NCBI RefSeq assembly: GCF_005239225.2
Contig: NC_133300.1
Coordinates: 21,007,584-21,071,583 of the forward strand
Direction: 5' to 3'
Origin: Populus alba
Lineage: Eukaryota > Streptophyta > Magnoliopsida > Malpighiales > Salicaceae
Length of the DNA stretch: 64,000 nucleotides
Shown here: positions 48,367-61,531 of the stretch, one piece after another
How positions within the stretch are numbered: position 1 is the first letter of the stretch
How the letters are laid out: the number at the start of each line of letters is the position of its first letter
The notes under the pieces: model-generated
Seen by the model: only the letters and a program-made list of their open reading frames with translations
The model's database searches: none
What the model was told of the DNA's origin: nothing
Position numbers and translations under genes: made by a program

Positions 48367-51300
48367 ACCAACATTTATGGGATTTATTTTATTTTTAACA
48401 CACTAAATTGATATGGAAAACATGTTCATGATCTAAGACTTTTTTTTAACTAATTTCAATTAACGTATAAATTGGTTTAATAATACATTAATTATAGGGA
48501 TTATTACAAAAAAAAAAAAAAAAAAACCTTCTACATTTTGATTCCTATTTTGTTTTTGTTTTTCTAAGGTTTAAGAAATTATGATTTTTCTTATAAAATT
48601 TATACACACACTAGCAATTAATATTATAAAAAAATAACAGAGAATACCTAATTATTTATAGTTTTGTCGTTATACTCATTTTAATAACTAAATAGCCTCC
48701 CAAATATCGATATTGTCATCCATAATTTATAATTACAATAATACTAACTATAATTTCATTAGCACAAATTCTTTTTAGGCATTTTATAAAATAACTTCTG
48801 GGCATCATTGGTGTTTTTTTCCCTACAGTATTTGGAAATAAAGGAACCAAAGGATTCATTTCATTTATGTATAGTGAAATTACTCTCAGTTTTATCATTT
48901 ATGTCCTCCAAATGGCTTTATAAGACTCATTTCCACAGCAAGCCATATAAAATAGAATCCCATCGACTTTTTCACCATTTCATTTTCAATTTTTACCATT
49001 TCAAAAATAAAATCTACAGAAGTATGAGACAGATCAGCAAAAGATGAACATGTATTCTCTTCCATGAATACCCTTGTGTTCTAGCCAGTAGCCACACCAT
49101 GTATCCCATTTGACTTTTTGTTCATCCACATACGGGGACCCTTTGTTTTCTTCTCCCCGTCCATGAAAAAAAAAAAAAAAACTTTCAGAATAGATTTCAA
49201 GAAATTCCAAAGAAATCCGATCATGCAAAATCAATTCTAAGCACCTTGAAAGGAAGTAATTTGCCCCCGGCGGCCAACCAAGTCGAGGTGGGGTTTCACC
49301 GGCGAGCTTCTTGCCATTCAAGTCTAATGCAATTTCCTATACTGTCGGTATCTCTCCACTTGAACTACTGTTCACTTGCTGCTCCAGATTCTTGAGGCTT
49401 TCAGGGCAGTACGAAGAGATTAAATATATATATATATATAAAAAACAAAGATCTGGCTTTAGATTTGATGTTTTGTGTAAATATAACGTGTCAAGACAGA
49501 GATTAAAGAGAGAAATCATATTTTTGAAAGAAAGAAAGAAACGAGATTTATAAGAAGATTTTACAAATTTACATTTATTATATATACGATGATAAAAATA
49601 TTTTTATATCTAATTTAACTTGTTCAATTAACAATGGAGAAAAACTATGATTTTTTTAAATTTTAGATGAATAAAAAAGCAAATCAAAGTATATAAGGTT
49701 TTTTATATATACAATTATCCCTACCTTTTATCTTCAAATAAATGAAAAATAATATGAGTTACTAGATGAAAGAGAAAAATTAAAGTTACGTGGCCCATGG
49801 TCATTGGCATCTATATTTTCCAAGGAAAAAAAAAATTTCGTGCCCCCCTCCGTTGCAACCTAACTTAAATGGGTGTTTATATCTCGTGGTTAAACCTATT
49901 TTTTAAAAGTGTTTTATACCTTAAAAAATATTAAATTAATACAATTTTATATATTTTTAAATAGTTTTAAAATATTATTTTTTTTAAATATAATAAAAAA
50001 ATATCATTTTAATACATTTCTAATTAAGAATTAGCCTAATTAATGATCATTGATGATTTTATTGAAACATAATATCATTTTTCCTTTTTTTACTATGTTA
50101 ATGGAGAATGAGTTCTAAATAGTTTTTTTTAATGTTTAATTTAATTTAATTTAATTATTTGATATTTTAATTTATTAAATAATAATATAAACAATAAAAA
50201 CTTGAAACTTTTGAGTTAAGTTGATCTTTTAATATTATATAAAAACTTTAATAATTAAATAATTATGAATTTAAATATCAAAATAATTTTAATAAAAATA
50301 TATTAAAAATTAATATAAATTATATTTTTAAAATCTCATTATTCATCTAAGAAAATTCCATGAATAAAAAAAAAATTTCAACTTCAATCAAAACTTAACC
50401 TTAAAAAAAAAAAAAAAAAAAAAGCAAAACCATGTAAAATGCTGACCAATTTACTCTAACCCTACCTCACAAAATCACCCACCGTTAAAAAAGCAAAGAT
50501 TCCCACGTAAGGAAAGCATCAATCAATAAAAATAACAACGAACCTAATCATATATTTTTTAACGGCTCAAGATTCTTCACCAAAAGACAGGTATATAAGA
50601 TAGGTCACATGAGAACATTTCTTTTTCCACACAAGTGTGGATTGCATGTCTCTTTGGTGGAGGATATGGAGCCCATACAATCAAGATGATCTCCATCCAC
50701 GTAAATGTTGATCTTGCGGTCAATATTGTTTCATCATTACAATCGTGGGATCCAGTATCTACCAATGTCCAGGATTGATTTTTGAAAAGAGAGACCACGC
50801 TTGTTTAGTGGGACATGTGGACCCAATACCTCTAGTGACGATGGGTTGGACGAAGGATCCTGTGAAATTATGGTTTCAGATATATATTTTTTTAAATATA
50901 TTAAAATAATATTTTATTTTTATATTTTTTTATCAGCATATCTAAATAAAAAAATTAAAAAAAATATTAATTTAAAACTTTAAAACAAATTTCAAGAATT
51001 TTGAAAAAATATCCTATCATACCCTCCGAAACAATATCTTAATCCATCAAATTATTAACCGGGTACTCAAACTAACCTAATTTTTAACTTTTTTTAAAAA
51101 AATTATCTCCTTAAATTTTTTATAACACCCCGTAAAATTTAAATCGTAGTAAAGAATTTTTTTTATTTAATCAATAATTTTATTTTTTTATCTATCATAC
51201 TTTAAAATTAATATTATATGTTATTTAAAAATATATAATTATATCATTAAATATATTAGTGATTTATACTAAGTAGTAAATTACTATTAATTAGTATGGT

Positions 51301-52184
51301 TGTATATATTTATCATTTAATATATCTTTCATGTTTAAAAATAATATATCTAGTGTTTAATTATATACTTATTATTTGTTAAATAATTTTATATCATATA
51401 TTTTAAATGAAAATATATCAATGACCTAACTTACATCATGTAATACTTGGTACTTCTAAAGGAAACTAATATACTATGATATGTTCTCAATTATTCATTA
51501 TCATTATCATAAGCATCATCATCAGTATTATATATTCATGATTATAAATTAAAACTTAATTATAAAGTAAATCTATAAATTAACTTAGATTAATTTTTAC
51601 AAGGATTGCAATATAATTTTTTTATTATTATTATTATTCAAAACTAAAGGGAAATAGATTTTATTATTTATTTAGCAGAATTTATTTAATATGTGAAGAT
51701 TAGATAATTAAGTTTGTTTTATAGGATTTGTGATAATTATATATATTAAAAAAAAAGGCAAAGTGTTGTTTGGGTAATGGGTTAGACAAACCCTTCACGA
51801 CACCAACATTTGATTTGAGTGATTTGAGTTGATTTTTTTATTTTGATCAAATCAAATAAAAAAAGATAACCCAACCGAGTTGGGTGATGTTATGTACCTT
51901 TTTATTTGTTGGTGGGATCAAATTGCTACAATTAAGTAGCTATATGGTAACATTGTGATAATTAAAATAAGAGAGAGCTAAAACCAATTAGTGTTTGACT
52001 TTGCACTTAGACTCATTAAACTATGTATTAAAATAGTAAAATGGTCATTTTATCATTCTCAAATAAAATTATTTAACTAGTTATTGGGGAAAAAATGATC
52101 TTTTTCATCGATCCAATTATCTTTAACATATTGATCAAGGATAAATTAGTCCTTTTACATTATGGGTGCATAGTGAAATGACTT
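48367..52184. other. AT-rich intergenic DNA, no gene seen
   Basis: Long A/T runs, a (TA)n stretch at 49422-49440, and repeat-like AT sequence around 49880-50380. Small frames on both strands (for example 49034-49321 and 50577-50798, minus) lack domains and are probably chance. Confidence 0.5.
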
Positions 52185-52385
52185 AAGGAGTCTTTAAGAA
52201 GTATGGTATTGGTTATAGTTTATAGTATTTTTCACTCGAAAATGCAATAATTTTTTTTTTAAAAAATTATTTTTGATATCAGCATATCAAAACGATCTGA
52301 AAACATATAAAAAAAAATTTAAGCAAAAAAAAAATTAAAATTTTTGAAAATGCGGTTTCAACCGCATTCCTAAACACTGTCTTAA
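52185..52385. repeat. Dispersed MITE-like repeat, second copy
   Basis: About 200 bp. It starts near 'gtatggtattggttatagtt', passes 'tttttcactcgaaaatgcaa' and 'gatatcagcatatcaaaac', and ends near 'cgcattcctaaacactgtc'. It matches the repeat cut by the left edge of the window. A short non-autonomous DNA element is likely; inverted ends could not be confirmed by eye. Confidence 0.55.
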
Positions 52386-53890
52386 ATACTCTTAGAAGCA
52401 AAAAAATAAATTTCAAAAATAGGGTTTATGGGCTTTTTGGTCATTGAATACTTCAAATGCATATAAAAATAATTACATTGCCATTAAAAGGAAAAAAAAA
52501 AAAAACTAAATTCCAGAGGCTATTTTCATCTTGGAATTTTAGTTCTAATTATTGCGATAAGGGGAAAATTAAGACCTTTAACAAATATAAATATAATTAA
52601 AAAATAAAAAGTTGGTGCATGCCACGTACAGGTCACTGAGTGCAAGGTGCTTGTGCTTTTGAGGAAGCGTGTGTGGTATCTTCTGGCAATTAATGTTGCC
52701 TTATGCAACAACGTTGAAAGCAACGTGCCGTTCAAACTTGCAACCTGGTTCATGAGATCGAATTAAACAAACCCATTAAGAGAGAAAATTAAAAAAAAAA
52801 ACTAAACTCTAAAAAACAGCAAAAAAAAAAAAAACATGAGTTCATTAGTCAAACTCACGATTTGGATCACGAGACTAATATAAACAAATCCTTTGAAACA
52901 TAAATTTTTTTAAAAAAATCTTTTAAAAAAAAGCAAGATGCTAAAAGAAAAAAAAAAAACAATGTTCAAGTGATAGTACTTTGTGAAAAAATCTAACAAT
53001 GAATTTCTTTTCTCAATTAATTAATTGATGTTAATTTGGCTCGTAAAATCTCCTTGAAACATCTTAAATAAAGTTGTGAAAGCTCTAGTTACCTTCTAGA
53101 TTAGGCTAGTGCATGAAAATTAATTCTAGCTATTTATGGAAGGAAAGGCTCAACCTATATGCAAAAATTGACTAAAAAAGTAATTTGAGTGGTAACTATA
53201 TCTACAAACCTTCCTATTAACCTAAAAAGAAAATGCTAAATATAGGAATTATCAATATGCATCTCGTTATTTTTTCCTTTCCTTTTACTTTTTCTCAATT
53301 TATTTTTGTATATGCATGAGACTAAATATGAATAATCTACAACAAAACTCAATAAAAAAACTTAAATTAATAAATAAATAAACTCTCCTATTTTCATATG
53401 TTTTGACAAGCTTCTAGAAAAGTGCATTTTTTATAATAAAAAAAAGCATCGGTTTTTTTTAAAAAAATTTATTATATTTTTGATATATTTATATCAAAAT
53501 CATCATTTTCGTTGACGTGAAAAACAATTTCTAACCACATAGATTTTTATTTTTTGTCTCTCACCATCCTAATAATAGAGTTGGGTGTCCACACCTCATC
53601 CTAAAATCTAAATGATTCTTAGGGCATGTCTACTTTATTCTAGCTGCTAGGTGGCTATATAGCCCCCACTCTCATCGGAGATGGATTGTGCCCTAGTTGA
53701 TAGACATGACATGCCATTGAAAACCCAATACCTTCCACTTTATCCAATCAGAATTCAAGTACTCACCAGCATAGTCTCGAGCAAGTGGGCAATTCTATAA
53801 GCATAGGAACCCACCTCCTCCTCTTCCATTGCCATCTTGCTTAGCTCTGCCTGCCCCCCCTCCCTCCCTCGCCTTTTGACATTTTCTCAA
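52386..53890. other. Intergenic upstream of WRKY27
   Basis: AT-rich, with a possible further degraded repeat near 53440-53550 ('tttatatcaaaatcatcatt'). From about 53600 the base composition becomes less AT-rich, as expected for the WRKY promoter. No gene seen. Confidence 0.45.
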
Positions 53891-53963
53891 AGTCAAAGAA
53901 AAAGCAAAAACTCCAACACCCACCTCTCTTTGTATAAATAATAATTAACATTTACCAAGTCAA
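53891..53963 (+). promoter_or_regulatory. WRKY27 core promoter: TATA box and two W-boxes
   Basis: 'tataaata' at 53933-53940 is a good TATA box, about 175 bp before the ATG. The sequence 'agtcaa' at 53891-53896 and 53958-53963 is the W-box core TTGACT on the minus strand, the binding site of WRKY proteins. Two W-boxes bracketing the TATA box fit the known self- and cross-regulation of WRKY genes; that they act here is an inference. Confidence 0.55.
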
Positions 53964-54113
53964 GTGCTCCACCATCATCATTTCCTCTCTCTCCCTCGCA
54001 ATCCCAAAAGTCAGCGCAGTCCTTTATGCCTTGCATTCGCTCTTTTATTGCCATTGGAATCAGCGAAAACACACGGGAGGTGGGTGAGCATTTCTAGGTA
54101 GATTGAGTCTTCA

Positions 54114-55578
54114 ATGGCAGAGGGGCAGGACTGGGATTTGTATGCAATAGTGAGGAGTTGCACCTCTGCTTCTACACACAGAAACGGTAGCAGCAACACC
54201 AGTGAGAATCTTGAGAACCCTTTTGAGTGCTTGGCTTCTTTGACTTTTGATGATGATGATGATCAAGAATTTAACCCTTTTTCTTTCCCAAATCTCGCTG
54301 TTCAGCCTACAAACAACGATGGTTTGCAGGAATTGCAAGATTCGTACAAGCCCTTTTTGCCTAGCTACACCGCCAGTGGACTTCAAGGTAATAACGATAC
54401 TATTCCTAGCTCCTCCTCCATCTCTGATTTTGGGGTCATTTTTAGCGGCCAAAATCCACCACAACTTGCACATCAGCAGCAGCAGCAGAATCATGACCAC
54501 AACCACCACCACCACCACCACCACCATCACCAACAACAACAATCTCCACCACCACCATCCACAAGTGTTTCCATCAGCCCCAGGTTCAACAATAGCCAAC
54601 AGCAACCACAGCATATTCTACAGCAACAACAAAATCAAAGGAGACAATTGCACCAGCTAGTGACTAGCACTTCTTCTATGTTTCCTTTAAGAACTGCACA
54701 ATCTCAGACCCCAAGATCAAGAAAGAAGTAAGTAGATTAATTGATTAATTCTTCATTTCTTGTTAAATGCTTAACTAATACTCGTAAATGAAAAAGCCTT
54801 ACAGAATATTTATGCTTAGATTTTCCAACTTTTTTCTTGTTTGACAGAAAAAGTAACCAGAAGAAGCTAGTATTGCATGTAACAGCAGAGAATCTCTCTA
54901 ATGATGTGTGGGCTTGGAGAAAATATGGTCAAAAACCCATCAAAGGCTCTCCATATCCAAGGTTAAAACTTTATTCCAATTCTCATTTTTTCCTTCTTTT
55001 CTTTAAAAATATCTTGATTCTTCTCACTAAACATGGCTAAAATTCGATTCTTTTTCTTGTACAGGAACTACTACAGATGCAGCAGCTCAAAAGGGTGTGC
55101 AGCAAGAAAGCAAGTGGAGAGGAGCAACACAGATCCAAACATGTTTATTGTTAGCTACACAGGCGATCACACACACCCACGTCCGACTCACCGGAACTCA
55201 CTTGCCGGTAGTACAAGAAACAAGGTTCAACAAGCAGTTCAAAAGCCTGAAGAAAAAGAATCCGAGCAACCCAATATTTCAGCAGACAAGGGCTTGTGTT
55301 CTTCTCCACTTTCAGCTACTAGTTTGTCTCCAAGAACCCCACTTTCCGCTCCCATTGACCATGCTGAGACAGCAGGAAATGATCAAGAAACCAAAATAGA
55401 GAATTTGGAAGGTGGGCATGGATTGATGGGAAGTGATGATGATTGTGATAATGACATTAATGATGATTGTGATGATGATCTTTTGATCCCAAATATGGCC
55501 TTGAATGAAGATTTCATTAAGGGGTTTCAAGAGCTTGTCGGTGCTAGCGAAGGCGGTGGTGGTGGTTCGAGTAAATAG
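54114..55578 (+). CDS. WRKY27: WRKY transcription factor, group IIe (WRKY27-like)
   Basis: Three exons, 54114-54727, 54848-54961 and 55065-55578, all in phase, giving about 413 residues. One WRKY domain: [18 protein letters not shown], then the zinc finger C-x5-C ('CSSSKGC') and HTH ('[19 protein letters not shown]'), the group IIe pattern. The intron splitting the domain after 'YPR' is the usual WRKY position. N-terminus '[12 protein letters not shown]' is typical of the WRKY22/27/29 set, which act in defence signalling. Symbol rests on this and on the NDUFA5 neighbour (At5g52830/At5g52840 pairing, from memory); WRKY22 or WRKY29 is possible by domain alone. Poly-Gln and nine consecutive His lie near residues 120-145. 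A basic stretch (RSRKKKSNQKK) precedes the domain. The C-terminus is acidic, then Gly-rich. Confidence 0.88.
54473..54545 (+). repeat. CAG/CAC/CAA triplet tract in WRKY27 exon 1
   Basis: In-frame triplets encode a Gln run, an alternating His/Asn/Asp part, nine His and then four Gln. A pure CAC/CAT core makes length variation between alleles likely. Confidence 0.9.
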
Positions 55579-58500
55579 TCCAGCTTTTGGAGATAATCTT
55601 TCCTCTTCTAGCTCTGCCACCACAGCTGCCAGAGTCACTGGCGGCGGCGGCTGCTAATGTAGTTGCTGGAAGTTTTTTTTAAAAAGAAATTGGTGTTGTA
55701 CGAAAAAGGGTAGAAATTGGATTTGATGGAAACTTTTTTTCCCCACCAAGATTGAAGTAGAAGGAGGTAGAAAGAATCTTTTCCCTCTTCAACTATTGTT
55801 GCTTTTTGTCTTTCTAACTTTTTTTTTTTTTTGATAATATTTAAATGAACGTATTTATTTCTGTCTCAGCTACTGCTTCAAGAGGAAAAAAAATAAAATC
55901 TTATTATACTTTTTTATTTTAAATTTATAAAAATTTATTCTAAAACAGTACTTATAAAAATAAATCATTTTATGTTTTTACTTTTTCAACTAAATATATT
56001 TCTATTTCTTTGTATTTATTTACATGTTTTTATCTTTAACTAAATATATTTCTATCTCTTTGTATTCATTCATTATTCTAACCACATCCAACTTAAAAAT
56101 ACAAGTTGATTACAATATTTTGATATATTTAAATTAATGTATTTACAAAATATTAAATATATATCATGATAGTTAAATGTGTGAAATTGAGAAGTATCAT
56201 AATAACCATTGTAAGTGATTTAATTATCAAATCATAGACCAATTTTTAAATCATAGTGGACCAAAATTTTCTTCCCATTTTCTTTAAAGTCATTAATATA
56301 TACTTTCTATTTTGGAAGTTCTTAACAGGATGATCATAGAAAAAAATGTGGATAGCCAAGGAATCTGACAAAAGTCTTGGATTGATAAAGTTTACAATAA
56401 ACTAGAAATTAACCTTCGATCAGTGAATGAATGTTAATATTATATTTAGAGCTTAATTCCAAAAATGTAAAATAATTTATATATGATGATGTCTATAAAA
56501 GCAAGGCTTCGACGACTTTTTTCAAGGATTAATGATGCACCATCGAGGAGGATTTTATTTATTTATTCCAAAAATAACATTCATTTGAAAGGTGAATAAA
56601 TGGTAAGAGCACCTCTAAATGTGAATTCTATTCTTACTTATCCTATAATTTAAATAATTTATATGATAATATTTAGTTATTATCTCAGGATATAAAAGAA
56701 AAAAACAATAAAAATTAAAGTAACATATTATATGAGATGCATTGTAAACATGTTTATGGCCCAGGTAGAGATAGAATCAAAATTAAAATAAAAAATTACA
56801 AAGAAGTCCAAACTCATCGGATATGAAGCCTGACAAAAACAACGATAACTTAAGATATGACTGTTAATCGGGTTCATATTTGATAAGATGATTTTATTGG
56901 TTGAGTTTATGTAAGGATTAGCTATGCCAATAATTGGATTGTTAGATCACCTAAAATCATGTCAAAAAATTACTATATTTTATTTTAATTACTTTTCTTG
57001 TTGATGGATCGATGCATTTTATGCTAAAATCCACTTACTCAAAAGGCCCATTGGTAGAGGGGCTAAGAGAAGGATGATCCATTATTAAAGCTCAATAAAA
57101 ATCAAAACTCGTGAAGAGAGGGTTTGATAAGATACCAAACTCAATTTCATTGAGCTTAACCACACATTAGATCCAAGTACATGTGGGTTTACAAAGATGT
57201 CAAACCCATTTGTTTTTGGGCTCAGCTATGTGCCAAACCTAATCGCTTGTGATTCTGACAAGATGCTAGACTCCACTCTTTTGAGCTTAGCTACGGGTTC
57301 AGCTTAGATGTCTTTGGATCTAAAAGGATGTATTACTCTACATCTTTGGATCTAGGATCGCTTTAGATACAAACATACCATATGGGAATGTAGGAGCATC
57401 ATCCCCTAACAAATTAGCTATTTGAAAAGTCCTCTAAAAACTAGTGAGATGTCAATCAATATCAATGTCAATTATAAGGGTTGTCTCAGTGACACTAATG
57501 TTATGTACAAGATGACGTAGGACAGCTTTTTATATGCATGTAATATTTTCATCAACATTAATACCATGTAAGAAGACACTTACATCAACATTAATGTTGA
57601 TGTAAAGAACTTGCTCCTCACTTTGATGTAAAAAAAAGGGAAAAGACTTTCAACCCCTCGAATAACACAAAGAAAGTTTAAGGTACAAAGATTATAAATA
57701 CTCTCCGAACGACCTAGGTAAATGGTTCACAATCTTGACTCTTTCATAACATATTCTCATCATTTATCATATAGAAACTAAGAAAAAATATTTTTATTTT
57801 TAGAATTGAATGCTCATTTACTACAACTCCTTATTATAAAGTTATTGACTTAATTATCAAAAGGTCCTAAATCCTATGAAAAAAGATTGTTTTGCAAGAA
57901 ATCAAGCCTCTGTCACCAACCCAAGCCTTTGGTTTTGGAGAATAAGATATTGATATGAAGGTGTGATCATCCATTATCCAACCACTCAAAAACCCAAGTT
58001 CCCTAGCATACTAGATTCTGGAGCATCATCAATTGATGTCATATGTGGGAATGTCATCCATGTGTGAATACCTAAGTCCCTTCCTCAAGGGTTTATTATG
58101 ATGCTACTATCCCACATTGGCTAGAAAATGAGGGTCTCAGTCCTTTAAAGCACAAAAGACACCACTTTCTCTAAGAGGTGTTTTTTTTAAAAAAAAAAGA
58201 CAAAACCCACTATATAGTTCAGTAGGACAATATTTTTTAGAGGGCCTACCATCACTAGTTAATTTTGAATTTTAATTATTTATTTTTTACTTAACTTGTG
58301 TTTCTTGTTAAGGTCAGTTTTAGGTTCAATTTAAACATTTTATGGTATTGTTTTAAACATTATATTATTATTCAAACTTATTTTATTATAAATATTAGAG
58401 ATTTTTCTATCTCTCTATGGTATTTAGGGTCTTAATTTCAGGGCTTAAGAGCCCTAACTTTTATTCTCTATATTCGTTGTGTTATCATATCTTTTCGTAA

Positions 58501-59257
58501 ATTTTATTTTGAAAACATAGAAATTTACTTCAAAACTATTTCAAAAATAAATTTATTTTATATCTTTTTCTTATTAATTAAATATATTTTTATCTTTTTC
58601 ATTTTTATTTTTTTATCCCGAGGTATTAAGAAACACAATCCCTCCTATATCATGTTAGATGGACGGTGAAACCATAAAAAATGAAAATTCACCCTAACAG
58701 AAAATGATGTCCTTGTTAATTATTTCTCGCTTTTTGATTAATAATAATAATTACATTAGAGATAGTAATGATACTTATTCTGTACCAATAAAACAAGATA
58801 ATTATTATTTTTTGTGACCATCCATTTTAAAAGAGAAAAGAATTAACTGCTTACCAATCGAGAAAAGATGGTGATTGTCCATATGAAGCTCCCTTCCACT
58901 CTAAAATTACGGGAAATTTAGCTTTTATGATCATGCAATTATTTTAGCTTAGTGGAATATACTGTTCAATCAAACAATAATAAACAAGTATCCTATGTGC
59001 TGCTTGATGCAAATTGAATGAGCCGTCATGAGATTCAATAATTTGCTTAGATCTTGATTAATTGATGAAGATGTCAAGTTTTCACATGTTAGAACTTACT
59101 CGCAAATCTAAACTTGTTAACAAGTTACAACTTTAATAAATAAAAAAATAATCTTAATTTTTATAATTATAAAATTCAGATAAGTTCATGATCCAATTAA
59201 AAACCTAAATTATTAGCTGGATGAGTTAATTAGAGTCAATTCAAAATGATATTATTT
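55579..59257. other. AT-rich intergenic DNA with LTR/TRIM-like remnants
   Basis: After the WRKY27 3' UTR the region is AT-rich. From about 57030 to 58260 the base use changes and the text resembles decayed retroelement DNA: 'gggctcagctatgtgccaaa', 'ggagcatcatcccctaacaa', and 'atcccacattggctagaaaa' followed by 'cactttctctaagaggtgtt', a pattern known from short LTR elements of plants. No reverse transcriptase or integrase frame is visible. Call is tentative. Confidence 0.4.
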
Positions 59258-59812
59258 CAAGATTTATTTTAAAATTGAAATAATATCATTTTAATTATTT
59301 TTAAATTAAATTAAATTAAATTTTACTCGAATTTTGATTGAGTCGATCGGGTTGCAGTTTGATTTATTGGGTCACCTGACCCTGATTATATCAATTATCA
59401 TTTGATTCGACGTGTAATATAACCTAGATTAATTTTGAGGCCAACAAGTTATTCAATTGATACTTTAACATTTCATAACACTGAAACACATTTATAAAGT
59501 TTTTAATCCTAACAAATAAAAACTAATAAAACACTCAAGATTTATTTTAAAATTAAAATAATATTATTTTTTATTTTTTTAAATTAAATTAAATTTTACT
59601 TGAATTTTGATTGAGTCGATCGGATTGCAGTTTGATCTATTAGGTTACCCGACTCTAATTATATCAATTATTATTCGATTCGACATATAATTTAACCTGG
59701 ATTAGTTTTGAACCAAAAAATTATTCAATTCATCTTTTAATATTTTATAAGACTGAAACGCATTTATAAGTTTTTAATCTTAACATATAATTAAAAACTA
59801 ATAAAACACACA
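59258..59812. repeat. Two-copy tandem repeat, period about 278 bp
   Basis: Copy 1 (59258-59535) and copy 2 (59536-59812) share 'tcaagatttattttaaaatt', 'tttgattgagtcgatcgg' and 'ctgaaac.catttataa' in the same order. They are roughly 85-90% alike by eye. The unit itself resembles repeat text dispersed in the window ('gggttgcagtttgat'). Confidence 0.8.
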
Positions 59813-61530
59813 CAAATCTCGAAATTAAAAATCTTTTGTTGTTTATAATTATGTAAATTCGAATAAAGCAAAACAGAACCTTTTGTCAAGTTGGTGCATG
59901 CAAGTTGTTAGTGCCAGCCTTCCATGGATGTAACAAAGACCACAGAAACCGTGACAGAACTCAGATTTTCAGCACCCTTTATCACAAGACAAGCACACGA
60001 TCCCTTTTCGTGCCTGTTCACACATTCTCTCTGATGAGGTTCAAGACCAAATCATTTTAATTTATAATCCTGGACAACATGAGAATAGGTCAAACACGTC
60101 TTCTTCTTGATTTATTTATTTTGCAAGATATTTACTCGCTGAAGGAGAAATAAATCTAATTAAGAATCTAAGTTTTTGGTAGCTATATAATAATTATTAA
60201 ATGGGCAACCTCGCTAGCTATAACATCATCCATGGGGTGGTTCAAGATTCTCATGATGATAAATAATGATGCAAGTTGTTCTTCCTAGCATGTATCAAGT
60301 GGGATGTTTTATTAGGCAAAATGGGATTTAAAATTACGGTCTTTTTTGTATAATTTTTTATATATATAGAAATGAGGAGATCGGTGTCATGCTCCAAGCA
60401 GAAAAGATCAAGTCTTTCACATTTATACACATCTTGATTGCATTTATATTCAATTCAAATTAAGTTTAAAGTGATTCTATAAATAAAACTAATTAAACAT
60501 AGATGTATGTTATGCTTAACAACAAAATTTTAATTAACGACATTGAAAATTAAGGTTCTTTTATATATATATATATACACTTCCTTTTGAAAAAATGTAA
60601 TTAATTTCAATGATTAAGAGCTATTCTGCATCATCATGCATCTTCTTGAGTTAATTAACGACACTGAACATTTGACAATGAATAATTAAACTCAACCCGA
60701 AATTCAACAAATTACGCAATCCAATAGTTCTGTACAAATCTCACATGATCTTTGAATAATATTGCACTCATTTTAGATAAAAAGTAATCCAAGATGAAAA
60801 AAATATATCAAGAATTTATTTACGTACATAGTAGGATTATTAACACTATAGTCTAAATTGATGTCACGCATGAAAGTTTTTAATTATTTGGTTTCTTGAT
60901 TATTTATCTAATTTTACCATGTCATTATCAAACTAGCGCAACCAAAGAAACTCTTACCCATGGAGAGAATCATGTGTGATCACTTGTTGCATGCACATGA
61001 TTTGCTCGAAGAAAATCTAAACACAAGACTTGGTCAAAGAGGATTTTTTGCATCGAGTCTTTTTTTTTTTTTTTTGAGTTTAGCATGGAAATTTGAGGCC
61101 AACAACTTTAATCTTCTTCTTATTTTAAAATTGTTCTACCTAATTCTTTTTTAATTAAACACAGATATATATATATATATATAGACTTATTAATTCTCAT
61201 GTCTTTTTAGCACACGAAGTTCAATTCAAAGAAAGACTTGGTGGGTTTATAAATATTTTGTGAATAATGTTAATTATAATGAAAGATGTTTGAAAAGTAA
61301 TTATTTGCTTAATATAACAATGCAACTCTCTCTTTTTATCTTTAATTTACTTTCAATTTTCTTATGCAGCTACAATAAGACAAAAAGGGTTTATATATTT
61401 AAATAAATATTTAAATTATTAAAAACCTTAAAAAGCAAGTGCATTTATTGTATCAAATAGAGTGTCCCTTTATATTTGATTGTCTCTACAAAGAACAACA
61501 TGGCCCTCATTTTCTCATCCCTCTTACTTT
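59813..61530. other. AT-rich intergenic DNA, no gene seen
   Basis: Contains (TA)n runs at about 60561-60577 and 61164-61183. A 64-codon frame at 60960-61154 has no domain and includes a T-run translated as poly-Phe. Nothing recognised. Confidence 0.5.
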
Positions 61531-61531
61531 T

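Noticed and set aside
49034..49321. 95-codon minus-strand frame
   Set aside because: Contains a poly-Phe run from a poly(A) stretch and has no recognisable similarity.
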